A stretch of DNA of 64,000 nucleotides, from NCBI RefSeq assembly GCF_017356245.1, contig NZ_JAFMZZ010000004.1, positions 156,741-220,740 on the forward strand, given 5' to 3'. Made by a program: the position numbers and the translations under genes. Of the stretch, positions 53,774 through 62,879 are shown one piece after another; position 1 is the first letter of the stretch, and each line of letters begins with the position of its first letter. The notes under the pieces were generated by a model. It worked only from the letters and a program-made list of their open reading frames with translations, had not been told where the DNA came from and made no database searches. The DNA comes from Bordetella petrii (GTDB lineage Bacteria > Pseudomonadota > Gammaproteobacteria > Burkholderiales > Burkholderiaceae_B).

Positions 53774-54763
53774 TCAGCTGCGCACGAAGTCGAGCAAATC
53801 CGCGTTGAAGCGCGCCTTATGCGTATCGGTCAGCCCGTGCGGCGCTCCGGAATACACCAGCAGCTTCGACTGGCGCACCAGTTTTGCCGACAGCCGGCCG
53901 GAAATATCGATGGGCACGATCTGGTCGTCATCGCCATGCACAATCAAGGTGGGCACATCGATTTTCTTCAGGTCTTCGGTGAAATCCGTTTCCGAGAACG
54001 CCTTGATCGAGTCATACGTATTCTTGTGCCCGCCCTGCATGCCCTGCATCCACCACGCGTCGATCAGGCCGGGCGAAACCTGGGCCTGCGGCCGGTTGAA
54101 CCCATAGAAGGGGCCGCTGGCGACATCCCGGTAGAACTGCGAGCGGTTGGCCAGCTGCGCCGCGCGCAGCTTGTCGAATTCTTCGACGGGCAGTCCGTGC
54201 GGGTTCGTCGGCGTCCTGGCCATCAGGGGCGGCACTGCCGAAACCAGCACCACCTTCGATACGCGCCTGGTGCCGTGCCGGCCCACGTAGCGCGCCACTT
54301 CGCCGCCGCCGGTGGAAAAACCCACCAGTACGATATCTTTCAGGTCCAGGGTTTCGATAACCGTGGCCAGGTCGTCGGCATAAGTATCCATGTCGTTGCC
54401 GTTCCACGGCTGGCTCGAGCGGCCATGGCCGCGCCGGTCATGCGCCACGGCGCGGTAGCCCTGCGAGGCCAGGAACAGCATCTGCGATTCCCAGCTGTCC
54501 GAACTGAGCGGCCAGCCATGGCAGAACACCACGGCCTGGCCCGCGCCCCAGTCTTTGTAGTAAAGCTGGGTGCCGTCCTTGGTGACAATGATGCTGCCCG
54601 ACGCGGCCGGCGCGGCGGCTGCCTTGGCGGCCTGGCCGCTGGCCCGGGCGGCCGAGGCCTCGGGGCTGTTGGCCGCCACCAGCAGGGCGCCGACGGCGGC
54701 TGCGCCCCCTACCAGTACGTTGCGGCGGGCGAAGGCATGGTCTGCTTGCTTTTTCGAAGACAT
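53774..54763 (-). CDS. exported alpha/beta hydrolase (chloroperoxidase/arylesterase type)
   Basis: The 329-residue protein begins with a Tat-like signal ([22 protein letters not shown]). The body is an alpha/beta hydrolase of the non-heme chloroperoxidase group: [14 protein letters not shown] oxyanion region, nucleophile elbow VGFSTGGGE, Asp in [13 protein letters not shown] and His in [11 protein letters not shown]. Members hydrolyse esters and can perhydrolyse acetate. Its upstream gap (254 bp) is shared with the GNAT gene and holds MocR-like half-sites. Confidence 0.9.
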   Translation of the reverse strand: MSSKKQADHAFARRNVLVGGAAAVGALLVAANSPEASAARASGQAAKAAAAPAASGSIIVTKDGTQLYYKDWGAGQAVVFCHGWPLSSDSWESQMLFLASQGYRAVAHDRRGHGRSSQPWNGNDMDTYADDLATVIETLDLKDIVLVGFSTGGGEVARYVGRHGTRRVSKVVLVSAVPPLMARTPTNPHGLPVEEFDKLRAAQLANRSQFYRDVASGPFYGFNRPQAQVSPGLIDAWWMQGMQGGHKNTYDSIKAFSETDFTEDLKKIDVPTLIVHGDDDQIVPIDISGRLSAKLVRQSKLLVYSGAPHGLTDTHKARFNADLLDFVRS

Positions 54764-54880
54764 GATGTGTGGTTCCAGGTAAGAAGGTCGATATCAGGGG
54801 TGACAGGCAGTGCGGTGAAGCATGGATCAATCATGCCGGCGGCCCCCGGCCGTGTCATGGGCCGATTCCGCACTGATTCA

Positions 54881-54948
54881 ATGGTCCAGTTGCGCGGCGG
54901 GTCCCGGCTCGACATGGCCTAGTCGAAATGGCAGGTTATGGCTCTTCC
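54881..54948. promoter_or_regulatory. MocR-like operator upstream of the GNAT-azoreductase operon
   Basis: Three half-sites lie in tandem: ATGGTCCAGTTG (54881), ATGGCCTAGTCG (54914) and ATGGCTCTTCC (54938). The last two are 24 nt apart and align without gaps over 35 bases with the site before the AhpD-like gene at 57618-57652, the invariant ends being ATGGCC-AGTC and TGGCTCTTCC. Confidence 0.65.
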
Positions 54949-55017
54949 TGCTGAGTCATCCAGCCTTTAGCATGGATCCGTGATAAAGCCCCGCCGGGGC
55001 GCAACCAGGAGCAGCAT

Positions 55018-55464
55018 GTGAACGATGTCGTGATCCGGCACGCCGAAACCGATGAAGACCTGCGGGCCTGCTTTCTTGTGATGCAGCAGTTGCGGCCGCA
55101 TCTGCACGGCCCGGCGGATTTCGCCGCGCGGGTGCGGCGCATGGCCGGCGACACCTACCGCATCCTGGGCGTATGGCACGGCCAGGATGCGCTCGCCCTG
55201 GCGGGGTATCGCCTGCAGGAAAACCTGATCTATGGCCGCTTTCTTTATGTAGACGACCTGGTCACCACCGCCACCAGCCGGGGCCGCAATTTCGGCGCCC
55301 GGCTGCTCGATGAACTGAGCATCGTCGCCGCGCAGCAGAGCTGCGCAAAGCTGGTGCTGGATACGGGCTTGTCGAATGCGCTGGCCCAGCGGTTCTATTT
55401 CCGGCAGGGCCTGGTCACCGGCGCCATGCGTTTTTCGAAAACCATCGACAAGGAAGAACAATGA
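55018..55464 (+). CDS. GNAT-family N-acetyltransferase
   Basis: The 148-residue protein shows the GNAT acetyl-CoA fold: VVIRHAETDEDLRACFLVMQQLRPHL, a YVDDLVTTATSRGRNFGARLLDELS acetyl-CoA loop (R-G-R-N-F-G), and the C-terminal ALAQRFYFRQGLV. The GTG start follows AGGAGC. Its stop overlaps the azoreductase start by 4 bp (ATGA), so the two are one operon under the MocR-like site. Substrate unknown. Confidence 0.9.
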   Translation: MNDVVIRHAETDEDLRACFLVMQQLRPHLHGPADFAARVRRMAGDTYRILGVWHGQDALALAGYRLQENLIYGRFLYVDDLVTTATSRGRNFGARLLDELSIVAAQQSCAKLVLDTGLSNALAQRFYFRQGLVTGAMRFSKTIDKEEQ

Positions 55465-56084
55465 AGAAGATCCTGCGCCTGACCTGCAGCCCGCGCGCGC
55501 AGGCATCCGAAAGTTATCGCCTGTCTGAGGCCGTGCTCGGCCACCTGCTGGGCCGCCACCCCGATGCCGGCCTGATCGACCGCCAGCTGTCGGCCGACAC
55601 CGTCAGGCACGTGGACCCGGATTACGCCGCCGTGCTGGGCGGCGCCCGGTCGCCCGCCGGCCTCGACCAGCTGGGCACGCTGGCGGAATCGGAAATGCTG
55701 ATCCGCGAACTGGAAGATACCGACGGCCTGATCATCGGCACGCCCATGCACAACTACACCGTGCCATCGGCCCTGAAGGCCTGGATCGACCACATCGTGC
55801 GCGTGCATCGCAGCTTCCTGCCCACCCGCCAGGGCAAGGTCGGCACCCTGCGCGACCGCCCCACCTTCATCGCCATTTCATCCGGCGGCACCTATGGAGA
55901 CGGCCCCGCGCGCCAGCCCGATTTCCTGACACCGTACCTGACAGTGGTATTGAATACTGTGGGTATCCGCGACATCGCGTTCTTTTCTGTGCAGGGCACC
56001 GCGTACGGCCCCGAAGCGCTGCAGGCCGCCAGAGACGCCGCGCAGGCAAGCCTGGCCGAGCATTTCGCCACGGTCGCCGCATAG
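55461..56084 (+). CDS. azoR: FMN-dependent NADH-azoreductase (AzoR family)
   Basis: The 207-residue flavodoxin-like protein has the AzoR pattern: LTCSPRAQASESYRLSEAVL (FMN phosphate), GTPMHNYTVPSALKAWIDHIVRV, and ISSGGTYGDGPARQPDFLTPYL. AzoR enzymes reduce quinones and azo dyes with two electrons and protect from thiol and quinone stress. It is translationally coupled to the GNAT gene and followed by the MocR regulator. Confidence 0.93.
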   Translation: MKKILRLTCSPRAQASESYRLSEAVLGHLLGRHPDAGLIDRQLSADTVRHVDPDYAAVLGGARSPAGLDQLGTLAESEMLIRELEDTDGLIIGTPMHNYTVPSALKAWIDHIVRVHRSFLPTRQGKVGTLRDRPTFIAISSGGTYGDGPARQPDFLTPYLTVVLNTVGIRDIAFFSVQGTAYGPEALQAARDAAQASLAEHFATVAA

Positions 56085-56127
56085 GCGGGGCGGCGGCCGC
56101 GGCGTGCCTGGCCACGCAGCGCTCCCG

Positions 56128-56133
56128 TATAAT
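56128..56133 (+). promoter_or_regulatory. consensus -10 box upstream of the second MocR gene
   Basis: A perfect TATAAT lies 34 bases before the MocR ATG. The position 17 bp further upstream (TGCCTG) is a poor -35, so the promoter may need activation or be weak. Confidence 0.4.
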
Positions 56134-56166
56134 TCCGGCCGAACTCTCCGCACAGGTGGCCAGCCC

Positions 56167-57588
56167 ATGGCAGCTGCAAAGGCCGGCAGTATTTCGCCGC
56201 TGGATCCGGCCGCGGCCCAGCCGCTTTATCGGCAAATCTACGAACGGTTTCGCGGCGCCATTGCCAGCGGGCTGCTGAAACCGGGCGAGCGCATCCCCTC
56301 GGCGCGTGCGCTGGCCACCGAACTGGGCCTGGCGCGCGGCACCATCGAAACAGCCTATTCCCTGCTGGCGGCCGAGGGCTACGTGCAGTCCCGCGGCCAG
56401 GCCGGCACAGTGGTCGCGGCAGGCCTGCGGCCCCACACGCGGGCAGCCGCCATTGCCCCGGCCGTCGACAGCGACGCCGCCGCGTCCAATTTCCGCCCCG
56501 ATTCCATACGTCCTTTCCAGATGGGCCTGCCAGCCCTGGATGCCTTCCCGCGCAAGATCTGGGCCCGGCTGGGCGCGCGCTGCGCGCGTGCCATGCAGCC
56601 GTCGGACATGGTTCATCCGTCCATCTACGGCCTGCCGGCGCTGCGCGCGGAAATCGCCGCCTACCTGCATGTGGCGCGCGGTATCGATTGCACGCCGTCC
56701 CAGGTGTTCGTCACGTCGGGCTATTGCGACAGCATGCAGCTGATCGGCCAGGCGCTGCTCAAGCCGGGCGATACCGTCTGGCTGGAAGATCCGGGCTATC
56801 CGCCCACGCGCCGCCTGCTGGCGCTGATGGGCATCGCCGCGGCGCCGGTGCCGGTGGACGGCGCGGGCATGGTGGTCGCCGATGGCATCCTGGCCGCGCC
56901 CAAAGCGCGCGCCGCCGTGGTCACCCCCGCGCACCAGAGCCCGCTGTCCGTGTCCCTGTCCCTGCCCCGCCGCATGGCGCTGCTGGACTGGGCCGCGCAA
57001 AGCGGCGCATGGATCATCGAAGACGATTACGACGGCGAATACCGCTACGTCAGCCGCCCCCTGCCCGCGCTGAAAAGCCTGGACCGCGACGGGCGCGTGA
57101 TTTACGCCGGCACGTTCAGCAAAGTACTTTTCCCCAGCCTGCGGCTGGCCTACCTGGTGGTGCCGCCGGCGCAAGCCGAGCGGTTTGCAACCATCACGCA
57201 GGCCCGGGCCGGCGGCAGCCCCCAACTGACCCAGGCGATCGTCACCGCCTTCATTACCGAAGGGCATTTCGCCCGCCATATCCAGCGCATGCGCAAGCTA
57301 TACGCCGAGCGCCGCCAGGCGGCCACCGCGGGCCTGGAGCACGTACTGAAAACGCACATCCGCATCGACCCGCAGCCCGGCGGCATGCACCTGATCCTGC
57401 GCCTTGGCAGCCGCCTGTCCGACCGGCGGCTGGCGGCCCGCATGCGGGCCGACGGCATGTTCGCCGAAGCCTTGAGCGATTGGGACCACGGCGCCAGGGC
57501 CGCGCCGGCCCTGCTGCTGGGCTTTACCAATATCGATTCGCAAGCCACTGCCGAGAAACTCGGCAGGCGTATCCTGAAGCTGCTGTAA
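56167..57588 (+). CDS. MocR-family regulator (GntR-type HTH plus aminotransferase-like domain)
   Basis: The 473-residue protein has a GntR winged helix (PLYRQIYERFRGAIASGLLKPGERIPSARALATELGLARGTIETAYSLLAAEGYV) and an aminotransferase-like domain with EDDYDGEYRY and the Lys in YAGTFSKVLFPSLRLAYLV. It sits between the GNAT-azoreductase operon and an AhpD-like gene, and near-identical phased repeats lie upstream of both. It is probably their regulator. Confidence 0.93.
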   Translation: MAAAKAGSISPLDPAAAQPLYRQIYERFRGAIASGLLKPGERIPSARALATELGLARGTIETAYSLLAAEGYVQSRGQAGTVVAAGLRPHTRAAAIAPAVDSDAAASNFRPDSIRPFQMGLPALDAFPRKIWARLGARCARAMQPSDMVHPSIYGLPALRAEIAAYLHVARGIDCTPSQVFVTSGYCDSMQLIGQALLKPGDTVWLEDPGYPPTRRLLALMGIAAAPVPVDGAGMVVADGILAAPKARAAVVTPAHQSPLSVSLSLPRRMALLDWAAQSGAWIIEDDYDGEYRYVSRPLPALKSLDRDGRVIYAGTFSKVLFPSLRLAYLVVPPAQAERFATITQARAGGSPQLTQAIVTAFITEGHFARHIQRMRKLYAERRQAATAGLEHVLKTHIRIDPQPGGMHLILRLGSRLSDRRLAARMRADGMFAEALSDWDHGARAAPALLLGFTNIDSQATAEKLGRRILKLL

Positions 57589-57617
57589 CCGCATCGGCCG
57601 GGCCGTGGCGCCGCAAC

Positions 57618-57652
57618 ATGGCCCAGTCAACAAGCTCGATCTTGGCTCTTCC
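57618..57652. promoter_or_regulatory. MocR-like operator upstream of the second AhpD-like gene
   Basis: ATGGCCCAGTCA (57618) and TTGGCTCTTCC (57642) sit 24 nt apart and align gap-free with 54914-54948. The site is 67-101 bp before the AhpD-like start. Confidence 0.65.
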
Positions 57653-57718
57653 AGAGTAGTCCATGATGCGCCATGATGGAGCCTCGCAACCGACACCGAC
57701 ACACCGACAAGGCACACC

Positions 57719-58174
57719 ATGAGCAAGCGCATCGACTACGCCAAAGCATCCCCCGAAGGCTACAAGGCCTTTGGCGGCGTTTACACCTATCTGCAGAAAT
57801 GCGGGCTGCCCAAAGAACTCATCGACCTGGTCTATCTGCGCGTGTCGCAGATCAACGGCTGCGCCTACTGCATCGACATGCATTCCCGCGACCTGCTCAA
57901 GCATGGACTGGCAGTGGAAAAGCTGGTGCTGGTGCAGGTATGGCACGAATCGGGGGATGTATTCAGCGCCCGCGAACGCGCGGCGCTGGCCTGGGCGGAA
58001 ACCGTCACCAATGTGGCCGCCACCGCCATACCCGATGACGACTATGCCGCGGCAGCCGCCGAATTCAGCGACAAAGAGCTCGCCGACCTGACCTACGCCA
58101 TCGGCCTGATGAACGCCTTCAATCGCCTGGGCGTGGGGTTCCGCATGCCGCCGGCGGCCGCGGGCAAGGCCTGA
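57719..58174 (+). CDS. AhpD-like carboxymuconolactone-decarboxylase family protein
   Basis: The 151-residue helical protein has the active-site motif LVYLRVSQINGCAYCIDMHSRDLLKHG (Cys-x-x-Cys...His), closely resembling the copy at 50350. A thiol peroxidase or oxidoreductase role is likely. It is the only gene after the second MocR on this strand and is convergent with the ABC transporter operon. Confidence 0.9.
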   Translation: MSKRIDYAKASPEGYKAFGGVYTYLQKCGLPKELIDLVYLRVSQINGCAYCIDMHSRDLLKHGLAVEKLVLVQVWHESGDVFSARERAALAWAETVTNVAATAIPDDDYAAAAAEFSDKELADLTYAIGLMNAFNRLGVGFRMPPAAAGKA

Positions 58175-58202
58175 ACCGGCCTGGCGTGCCGCGTGAATCC
58201 CG

Positions 58203-58928
58203 TCAATGGATGATATCCGCCAGGAATTTCCTGGCGCGCTCATGCCGCGGGCGCGAGAAAAACTCGGCCGGCGGCGCGTCTTCCAGGATTTCGCCCCGGT
58301 CCATGAACCAGACGCGGTCGGCCACTTCACGGGCGAAGTTCATTTCGTGGGTCACGCACACCATGGTCATGCCTTCGGCGGCCAGGCTTTTCATCACGCC
58401 CAGCACTTCGCCCACCATTTCCGGGTCGAGCGCGCTGGTGGGCTCGTCGAACAGCAGCAGCGTGGGCTTCTGCGCCAGCGCCCGCGCAATGGCCACGCGC
58501 TGCTGCTGGCCGCCCGACAGGTTGGCCGGCATGGCGTCGAGCTTGTCGCCCAGCCCCACCTTGTGCAGCAGTTCCTCGGCCAGCCCGTAGGCGTCTTTGC
58601 GCGCCATGCCGCCCACCTTCACGGGCGACAGCGCGATATTGTCTTTCACCGACAGGTGCGGAAACAGGTTGAACTGCTGGAACACAAAGCCGATCTTGGC
58701 GCGCAGATGGTTGATGTCGACCTTGTCGCCGCAGATGCTCTGGCCCTGCACCCGGATGGTGCCGCTCTGGATTTCTTCCAGCTTGTTGATGGTGCGGATC
58801 ATGGTGGACTTGCCCGAACCGGACGGCCCGCACACCACCAGGACTTCGCCAGCGTGCACTTCGCCGCAGATGTTGTTCAGGGCGTGGTATCGCTTGTACC
58901 ACTTGTTGACGCCTTCGAATTGAATCAT
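58203..58928 (-). CDS. ABC transporter ATP-binding protein, polar amino-acid type
   Basis: The 241-residue ATPase has Walker [12 protein letters not shown]-loop [11 protein letters not shown], signature [15 protein letters not shown], Walker [16 protein letters not shown] and the switch His in [16 protein letters not shown]. This is the GlnQ/ArtP-type family that powers uptake of polar amino acids. It is the last gene of the operon that starts with the C-S lyase and rhodanese genes. Confidence 0.95.
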   Translation of the reverse strand: MIQFEGVNKWYKRYHALNNICGEVHAGEVLVVCGPSGSGKSTMIRTINKLEEIQSGTIRVQGQSICGDKVDINHLRAKIGFVFQQFNLFPHLSVKDNIALSPVKVGGMARKDAYGLAEELLHKVGLGDKLDAMPANLSGGQQQRVAIARALAQKPTLLLFDEPTSALDPEMVGEVLGVMKSLAAEGMTMVCVTHEMNFAREVADRVWFMDRGEILEDAPPAEFFSRPRHERARKFLADIIH

Positions 58929-58951
58929 CTCTCTCTCCGTAACCGCCGCGG

Positions 58952-59647
58952 CTAGGTTGCCAGCCCCAGGCGCTTGTTTTGCAGGTGCAGTTCGAGCTGC
59001 CTGGCCAGCCGGGACAGCAGCGCGCACAACAGGAAATAGAACAGGGCCAGCACCAGGTAGGTGCGCAGCGCGCCCGTCAGCTCGATGCTGTTGATCTGCT
59101 GGGCCGAAAACGCCGCCTCTTGCACGCCGATGATGTACACGATCGACGTCGCCTTGATGGTCGACACGAACTGGTTGACCAGCGAAGGAATCATGTTGCT
59201 CAGCGCCTGGGGCAGTTGCACTGACCACAGGGTCTGGAAATAGCCCAGCCCCACCGCCCTGGCTGCCTCGACCTGGCCCGCCGGCAGCGACTGGATGCCG
59301 GCCCGCACGATCTCGGCCAGAAAGGCCGATTCGTAGATGATGATCGCGGCCAGCGCGGTCGAGAACGGCGGCACCTCGAACCCGGTCAGCACGGGCAGCA
59401 GGAAGTACGCCCAGAACACGATCATGATCAGCGGGATGGAGCGGAAGGTATGCACCCAGGCGGACGACAGCCACTTCAGCGGCGCATTGCCGCTGGTGCG
59501 CGCCACGCCGATCAGCAGCGCGGCCGGAAACGCGCCCGCCAGGCCCAGGGCCGCCAGGATCAGCGTGCCGGCGAACCCGCCAATGGGGCCGTTGGGCCAC
59601 GACCCCACCAGGAACAACATGCCGTAGGTATGCAGGAATTCGATCAT
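58952..59647 (-). CDS. amino-acid ABC transporter permease
   Basis: The 231-residue membrane protein has about five hydrophobic helices and the HisMQ-type EAA loop ([46 protein letters not shown]) that docks on the ATPase. It pairs with the permease encoded just upstream, whose stop codon is 2 bp away. Confidence 0.93.
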   Translation of the reverse strand: MIEFLHTYGMLFLVGSWPNGPIGGFAGTLILAALGLAGAFPAALLIGVARTSGNAPLKWLSSAWVHTFRSIPLIMIVFWAYFLLPVLTGFEVPPFSTALAAIIIYESAFLAEIVRAGIQSLPAGQVEAARAVGLGYFQTLWSVQLPQALSNMIPSLVNQFVSTIKATSIVYIIGVQEAAFSAQQINSIELTGALRTYLVLALFYFLLCALLSRLARQLELHLQNKRLGLAT

Positions 59648-59649
59648 GC

Positions 59650-60345
59650 TCAACTCTTGAAACTGGCCGGATACTTGCGCGCCAGATGCGCGCCCAGCGC
59701 CGAGATCAGCAGGGCCATGCACAGGTAGATCAAGGTCGAGATCATGAAGATCTGGAACGTCTGGAACGTGGCATTCTCGATCCGCTTGGTCTGGTACGTA
59801 ATATCGGTCACGCCGATCACCATCGCCAGGCTGGTGTCCTTGAACAGGATGATCGACCGGTTGATGATGGGCGGCACGGCATAGCGCACTGCCTGCGGCA
59901 GCACCACATAGAACAGCGCCTGCACGGCGCCCAGGCCGATCGAGCGGGCCGCCTCGATCTGCGTGGCCGGAATCGCGCGGATGCCCGAACGGATATCTTC
60001 GTAGTAATACGCGCTGACGTTCAGCGACAGCGCAATCAGCGCGAAGGAAAATTCGCTATTGCCCTGGTTGATCCAGGTGCGGATGCCCTCGGGCAGGACT
60101 TCCGGCATGCCGAAGTACCACACCAGTATCTGCACCACGGTCGGCACGTTGCGATGGTATTCCACATACAGGGCCACCACCGCGCGCACCAGCCGCGACG
60201 GAATCAGGTTGATGCCCGTCAGCACCAGCGCCAGCGCGAAGCCGCCGGCCAGCGCGCCGGCGAACAGCCGCAGGGTAATGGTGATCCCGGTCATGAGCAT
60301 GCCCATGACCTCCGGATCCGACAGCATGGAAAAAGAAAGATCCAT
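59650..60345 (-). CDS. amino-acid ABC transporter permease
   Basis: The 231-residue permease shows the same architecture: an N-terminal helix [24 protein letters not shown], then the EAA loop [46 protein letters not shown]. It forms a heterodimer with the next gene product. A hairpin separates it from the binding-protein gene upstream. Confidence 0.93.
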   Translation of the reverse strand: MDLSFSMLSDPEVMGMLMTGITITLRLFAGALAGGFALALVLTGINLIPSRLVRAVVALYVEYHRNVPTVVQILVWYFGMPEVLPEGIRTWINQGNSEFSFALIALSLNVSAYYYEDIRSGIRAIPATQIEAARSIGLGAVQALFYVVLPQAVRYAVPPIINRSIILFKDTSLAMVIGVTDITYQTKRIENATFQTFQIFMISTLIYLCMALLISALGAHLARKYPASFKS

Positions 60346-60357
60346 AAGAAGAATGGC

Positions 60358-60376
60358 GAGGGCGCGCCGCGCCCTC
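60358..60376 (-). other. hairpin between the binding-protein and permease genes
   Basis: GAGGGCGC and GCGCCCTC form an 8-bp perfect stem around a three-base loop in the 48-bp gap. Such structures usually protect the 3' end of the binding-protein message, giving more receptor than permease. Confidence 0.55.
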
Positions 60377-60393
60377 TTGCTCCGGTTGCCTGG

Positions 60394-61248
60394 CTACTTC
60401 GCCGCGTCGGCCTGGGCCGCCGCCGAAACCGACTCCACCTTGAAGTCGCGCTTCATCTTGTAGATCGACCCCTGCCCCATCCACTTGTCATAGATCCGGG
60501 TCAGTTCGCCCGACTTGTCCAGCGCGGCGATGGCCTGGTTGATCTGCGCCAGCAGCGCCGGCTCGCCCTGCTTGACGATGATGCCGATGTGTTCGGTGTA
60601 GGTCGGCTCGTCCAGCAGCGCGGTGGGCTTGCCGTCTTTCTGCGAATCGTTCAGGAAACGGCGCAGCACCAGCTCGCCCGCGGTCATGGCTTCCACCTTG
60701 CCGCTCTGCAGGCCCACATAGCACTGCGCGATATTCTGGAACGTCAGCACATTGGCGCCCTGCAATACCTTCTGGGCAATGGCGGCCGAGCTGGACCCGG
60801 ACGACGCGCATACTTTCTTGCCCTTCAGGTCGGCCAGCGTCTTGATGCCCGAATCGGCCTTCACCAACACCTTGATGTAGCCCTGCAGGTACTGGTTGCT
60901 GAAATCGACCTGCTCGGCGCGCTTGGGCAGCCACGCCACCGCGCCGGCCATCATGTCGACGCGCCCCATTTTCACTTCCGGAATGCGGGCCTCGGTGGAT
61001 ACCGGCTTGTGCTGCAGCTTCAGCCCCAGTTCCTTGGCGATGGCCTTGCACATGTCGACGTCATAGCCCACATACTCGCGCTTGGCCGGATCCTGGAATC
61101 CGTACGGCGAGCTGGCGTTCTGCGTGCCGCACACAATCGTGCCGCGGGCCTTGATGTCGTCCCACTGGCTGGCCAGGGCCTGGCTGCCCCAGAACGCGGA
61201 CATGATGATCGTGCCCAGCACGACAGTCTTGCTTAACCGGTAATGCAT
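60394..61248 (-). CDS. amino-acid ABC transporter periplasmic binding protein
   Basis: The 284-residue protein has a signal peptide (VVLGTIIMSAFWGSQALA) and the SBP_bac_3 fold: IKARGTIVCGTQNASSPYGFQDPAKREYVGYDVDMCKAIAKELG, VKMGRVDMMAGAVAWLPKRAEQVDFSNQY and the hinge LADLKGKKVCASSGSSSAA. It binds a polar amino acid. Given the C-S lyase and rhodaneses upstream, cystine, cystathionine or a related sulfur amino acid is the likely ligand. Confidence 0.93.
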   Translation of the reverse strand: MHYRLSKTVVLGTIIMSAFWGSQALASQWDDIKARGTIVCGTQNASSPYGFQDPAKREYVGYDVDMCKAIAKELGLKLQHKPVSTEARIPEVKMGRVDMMAGAVAWLPKRAEQVDFSNQYLQGYIKVLVKADSGIKTLADLKGKKVCASSGSSSAAIAQKVLQGANVLTFQNIAQCYVGLQSGKVEAMTAGELVLRRFLNDSQKDGKPTALLDEPTYTEHIGIIVKQGEPALLAQINQAIAALDKSGELTRIYDKWMGQGSIYKMKRDFKVESVSAAAQADAAK

Positions 61249-61274
61249 GTCTCTTCTCCTGTAATGTAATGGGG

Positions 61275-62879
61275 CTAGCCGCCCACAGAGAACGTCTTGC
61301 GTTCCTGTTCATCGATCTGGGACACCAGGTTGGTTTCCCATTCCAGATACTTGCGCGCCGCCGCCTTGTTGCCGTCGTGGCGGTCGTGCACGAAAAACAG
61401 ATAGTCGATGCATGCCTCGTCCGGCAGATCGGGGCGGGCGGCCATGGGCAGCGCCGATGCCCGCAGGCCGGCGTCGTCCACCACGCACAAGTGGATATCG
61501 GCGCGGCCGGCGCGTTCCAGGTCGCCGGCCAGCCAGGCCAGCTTGGCGAGGTTATCGCCCAGCAGCAGCACCGGGCCGGCCGCGTGGCTCTCCGTTTGCT
61601 GCATCAGCGTCGGACGGATCACCCATGTGGCCCCCCGCAGGCTGCCTTTGCGGAACTGCATGCTAGGGCGGGCATCCAGGATCAGCGCGCCGGGATGCGC
61701 GGCCACGAATGCCGCCAGCCGTCCGGCGGGCAGTTCCTGCGTATGCGACAGCGTCGGCATGGCGGCGGGCCCGGCGGGCAGGCTGGCCAGCTGCTGCGGA
61801 TCTTGCAGCAGGCTGACGTTCCAGCCCAGCTGCTTCAGCCAGCTTGCCACCACCGGCGCGCGTATGCCGTCGGTATCGCACAGCACCACGCGCGCCTTGC
61901 GCACGCCGATGTACTGGTCGGTAGCCTGGATGAGCTGGCCGCCCGGCGTATGCTGCGCCTGGCCGGGCACGCCGCCCTGCCGGTGCTCTTGCTCGGTGCG
62001 CACGTCGCACAAAAAGACATTGCAGGCCTCGTCTTGCAGCCAGGCGCTTACCTGGGCGGCATTCACCACGGGCACGGCGAACTTCTCACGCAGCCGGTCC
62101 GCGCGCTGGCGCAAGACATCGATATCGCGCGCCGGGATGTGTTCGGGATACACCCGGCTGGACTGGTGCTCCAGCGGCAGGTCGGCCAGGTACCAGCCCT
62201 GCGTGCCGTTTTCCAGTGCATACACCTCGTTGGGAATGCCCAGGTTGATCAGTGTCTGCGCCCCGATAATGCTGCGCGTGCGCCCCGCGCAATTGATGAT
62301 GACCTTGGTGCCGGGGTCCGGCGCCAGTGCGCCGATGCGCAGCGCCAGCTCGCCGTTGGGGCAGCAGATGGCGCCCGGGATGTTCATCTTGCGGTATTCG
62401 GCCACCGGGCGGCCGTCCAGCACGATGACGTTCGCGTCGGCGTCGTTCAGCATGTCGTGCAGCTGGCCGGCCGACACGCTGGGCGTGTGGTAGACGTGCT
62501 CGGCGATTTCGCCGAAGGTCTTGCTGGGCAGGTTCACGCCCGCGAACGTGGCGTAGCCGGCGTCGCGCCATGCCTGTATGCCGCCCCGCAGCACGTGCAC
62601 CCGGCTGTACCCCAGGCGCTGCAGCGCCTGCGCGGCGGCCAGCACGGCCGGCTCGGTCGCGGCATCGCCGTAGACCACCGTGCGCGTGGCCGTGCGCGGC
62701 ACCAGCCGCGCAATGTGCAGTTCCAGCTCGCTGTACGGCAGCGGCACCGCGAAGAACAGGTGGTTCTCGCCAAACTGGCCATGCTCGCGCACATCCAGCA
62801 GCGCCAGCTCCGCTTCATCGTGTATCCAGGTTTTCAGTTCACGCGCATCGACATACCGCGGGGTTGAATCTTTCATCAT
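61275..62879 (-). CDS. four-domain rhodanese-like protein
   Basis: The 534-residue protein contains four tandem rhodanese folds (about residues 10-115, 130-235, 270-370 and 385-480). Domains 2 and 3 keep an active-site Cys (NCAGRTRS, Cys197; LCDTDGIR, Cys334). Domains 1 and 4 have Gly at that place (VVYGDA and LLLGDN), so they are probably structural. Rhodaneses carry sulfane sulfur as a persulfide. The ATG at 62879 overlaps the C-S lyase stop by 4 bp (ATGA), so sulfur released by the lyase could be passed directly to this carrier. Confidence 0.88.
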   Translation of the reverse strand: MMKDSTPRYVDARELKTWIHDEAELALLDVREHGQFGENHLFFAVPLPYSELELHIARLVPRTATRTVVYGDAATEPAVLAAAQALQRLGYSRVHVLRGGIQAWRDAGYATFAGVNLPSKTFGEIAEHVYHTPSVSAGQLHDMLNDADANVIVLDGRPVAEYRKMNIPGAICCPNGELALRIGALAPDPGTKVIINCAGRTRSIIGAQTLINLGIPNEVYALENGTQGWYLADLPLEHQSSRVYPEHIPARDIDVLRQRADRLREKFAVPVVNAAQVSAWLQDEACNVFLCDVRTEQEHRQGGVPGQAQHTPGGQLIQATDQYIGVRKARVVLCDTDGIRAPVVASWLKQLGWNVSLLQDPQQLASLPAGPAAMPTLSHTQELPAGRLAAFVAAHPGALILDARPSMQFRKGSLRGATWVIRPTLMQQTESHAAGPVLLLGDNLAKLAWLAGDLERAGRADIHLCVVDDAGLRASALPMAARPDLPDEACIDYLFFVHDRHDGNKAAARKYLEWETNLVSQIDEQERKTFSVGG

